Assembly (NCBI GenBank): GCA_947624225.1
Contig: CANQJF010000017.1
Span: 1-40,196, forward strand
Length of the DNA: 40,196 nucleotides
From: an uncultured Clostridia bacterium
GTDB taxonomy: Bacteria > Bacillota > Clostridia > Christensenellales > Borkfalkiaceae
Direction: 5' to 3'
A program made the translations under genes and the position numbers. The notes under the pieces are model-generated. The model was not told the origin of the DNA and ran no database searches. It saw only the letters and a program-made list of their open reading frames with translations. Below are positions 39,713 through 40,196 of this stretch, piece after piece. Positions within the stretch are counted from its first letter, which is position 1, and each line of letters begins with the position of its first letter.

Positions 39713-39741
39713 TTGATTCTTGTTGAATTTTGTGGTATAAT
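39713..39741 (+). promoter_or_regulatory. promoter of the 55-residue peptide gene
   Basis: TTGATT (39713-39718), 17-bp spacer, TATAAT (39736-39741). It shares 17 of 18 bases (from TTGATTCTTGTTGA) with the region upstream of the tRNA, but a different part of it serves as the -35 box. Confidence 0.65.
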
Positions 39742-39780
39742 AATGGAACGACAGACAGTAATTTAGAGGAGTAAATTAAA

Positions 39781-39948
39781 ATGAAGAATTACAAAGAATT
39801 GGGCAGTTTCTTTGGCGCGTTGATAGGTTGTGTATTGACCGGAGTATGCATCTATTTTACCGGCAGCATATGGTCATCGGTGATTGCGTTTGGTTGTTTC
39901 TTAATAGGCGGATGTATTGGGAGATCAATAAAAAAGACTAAAAAGTAA
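39781..39948 (+). CDS. small membrane peptide, unknown function
   Basis: 55 residues starting MKNYKELGSFFGALIG and ending RSIKKTKK. Two hydrophobic stretches (about 9-27 and 30-47) with a Gly/Cys-rich second helix (FGCFLIGGCIG) and a basic tail suggest a two-helix membrane peptide. ATG 39781 follows AGAGGAG (39765-39771) and a clear promoter. Codon use is AT-richer (TTA, ATA, AGA) than that of neighbouring genes, which suggests acquired DNA. No family recognised. Confidence 0.6.
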   Translation: MKNYKELGSFFGALIGCVLTGVCIYFTGSIWSSVIAFGCFLIGGCIGRSIKKTKK

Positions 39949-40196
39949 AAGGACGAAAACTGATAATTACAATTTAACAGACCATTCGCAGAGCGTAGGT
40001 ATAGTAGCGCACTATACCTTGCAAGCAAGGTGTGCGCCCTGCGGGGCTAATAGTCCACAAGGAAAGAAAAAGGGTTTTAGGGGAAAACTTCCCCTAACGA
40101 GGACGACGCAAGTCGGGCATTTGGCTTGCCAAATGCGTACCTCGCCATTCCAAATCCAAGCCGAAAATATTTTCGGATATATGACGAGAACTGTCA
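39949..40196. other. non-coding stretch dense in perfect inverted repeats, oriT-like
   Basis: No gene in the last 248 bp. Inverted repeats follow one another: AGGTATAGT/ACTATACCT (39997-40019), CCTTGC/GCAAGG (40017-40030), TTAGGGGAA/TTCCCCTAA (40077-40097), GCATTTGGC/GCCAAATGC (40117-40136) and the palindrome CCGAAAATATTTTCGG (40161-40176). Such arrays occur at transfer origins and relaxase-gene leaders of conjugative or mobilizable elements in Clostridia. Position downstream of a tRNA gene fits an integrated element; the gene that would prove it is outside the window. Confidence 0.4.

Noticed and set aside
1..40196. CRISPR arrays, rRNA genes, insertion sequences, restriction or toxin-antitoxin systems
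   Set aside because: No regularly spaced repeats, transposase motifs or such gene families were seen; the tyrosine recombinase looks like a housekeeping Xer protein and is not flanked by element genes.

Overview
The window is bacterial chromosome from an endospore-forming member of the Clostridia (Firmicutes). Evidence for this is a complete spoIIIAA-AH operon, spoIVB, gerW (ytfJ) and a SpoIIM-like gene, together with scpAB, a Bacillus/Clostridium-type LexA, and clostridial paired glgC/glgD genes. The coding sequence looks moderately GC-rich, which suggests a gut lineage such as Christensenellales or Oscillospirales; this placement is an inference. The window begins inside glgB and ends in a non-coding, hairpin-rich stretch after a tRNA-Leu gene.

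Layout. (1) 1-8897, plus strand: a glycogen operon glgB-glgC-glgD-glgA-glgP followed by an intracellular GH13 amylase, covering ADP-glucose supply, chain growth, branching and phosphorolysis. (2) 8898-13926: a hairpin-rich intergenic region, a small XRE regulator, a XerC/D-like recombinase overlapping hflX, a membrane protein of unknown function, then a small 8-cysteine protein gene divergent from lexA. (3) 14086-22529, minus strand: rluB, a D,D-carboxypeptidase, gerW, DUF2953, scpB, scpA and an M50 protease form one co-directional block; lysA and then a second carboxypeptidase with a SpoIIM-like gene follow. (4) 22562-36125, minus strand: spoIVB-recN-argR-nadK-tlyA-dxs-ispA-folD-nusB-asp23-spoIIIAH..AA, the conserved clostridial housekeeping and sporulation supercluster. 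It has no xseA/xseB here, and no spo0A next to spoIVB. (5) 36206-39494: a cytoplasmic GH51 arabinofuranosidase gene divergent from a GH23 lytic transglycosylase gene. (6) 39549-40196: tRNA-Leu(AAG), a strong terminator, a 55-residue membrane peptide gene and a dense run of perfect inverted repeats resembling a mobile-element or oriT-type region.

The most unusual signals are not genes. A short dispersed repeat of about 27 bp (core AGTACTATTTCAGACAT) has an exact 23-bp copy in each of two unrelated genes, dxs and spoIIIAE. Diverged copies lie in the amylase gene, where it is read in another frame, and at the ends of several genes. At least five genes (xer, M50 protease, lysA, nadK, spoIIIAA) have a good promoter whose -10 box ends only 5-10 nt before the start codon and no Shine-Dalgarno, which points to leaderless mRNAs. 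A 15-bp operator-like sequence links the XRE gene region to the xer promoter. A second 9-2-9 palindrome (GCAACCC..GGGTTGC) precedes both the XRE gene and the Cys-rich gene and recurs, degenerate, twice in the start of hflX.
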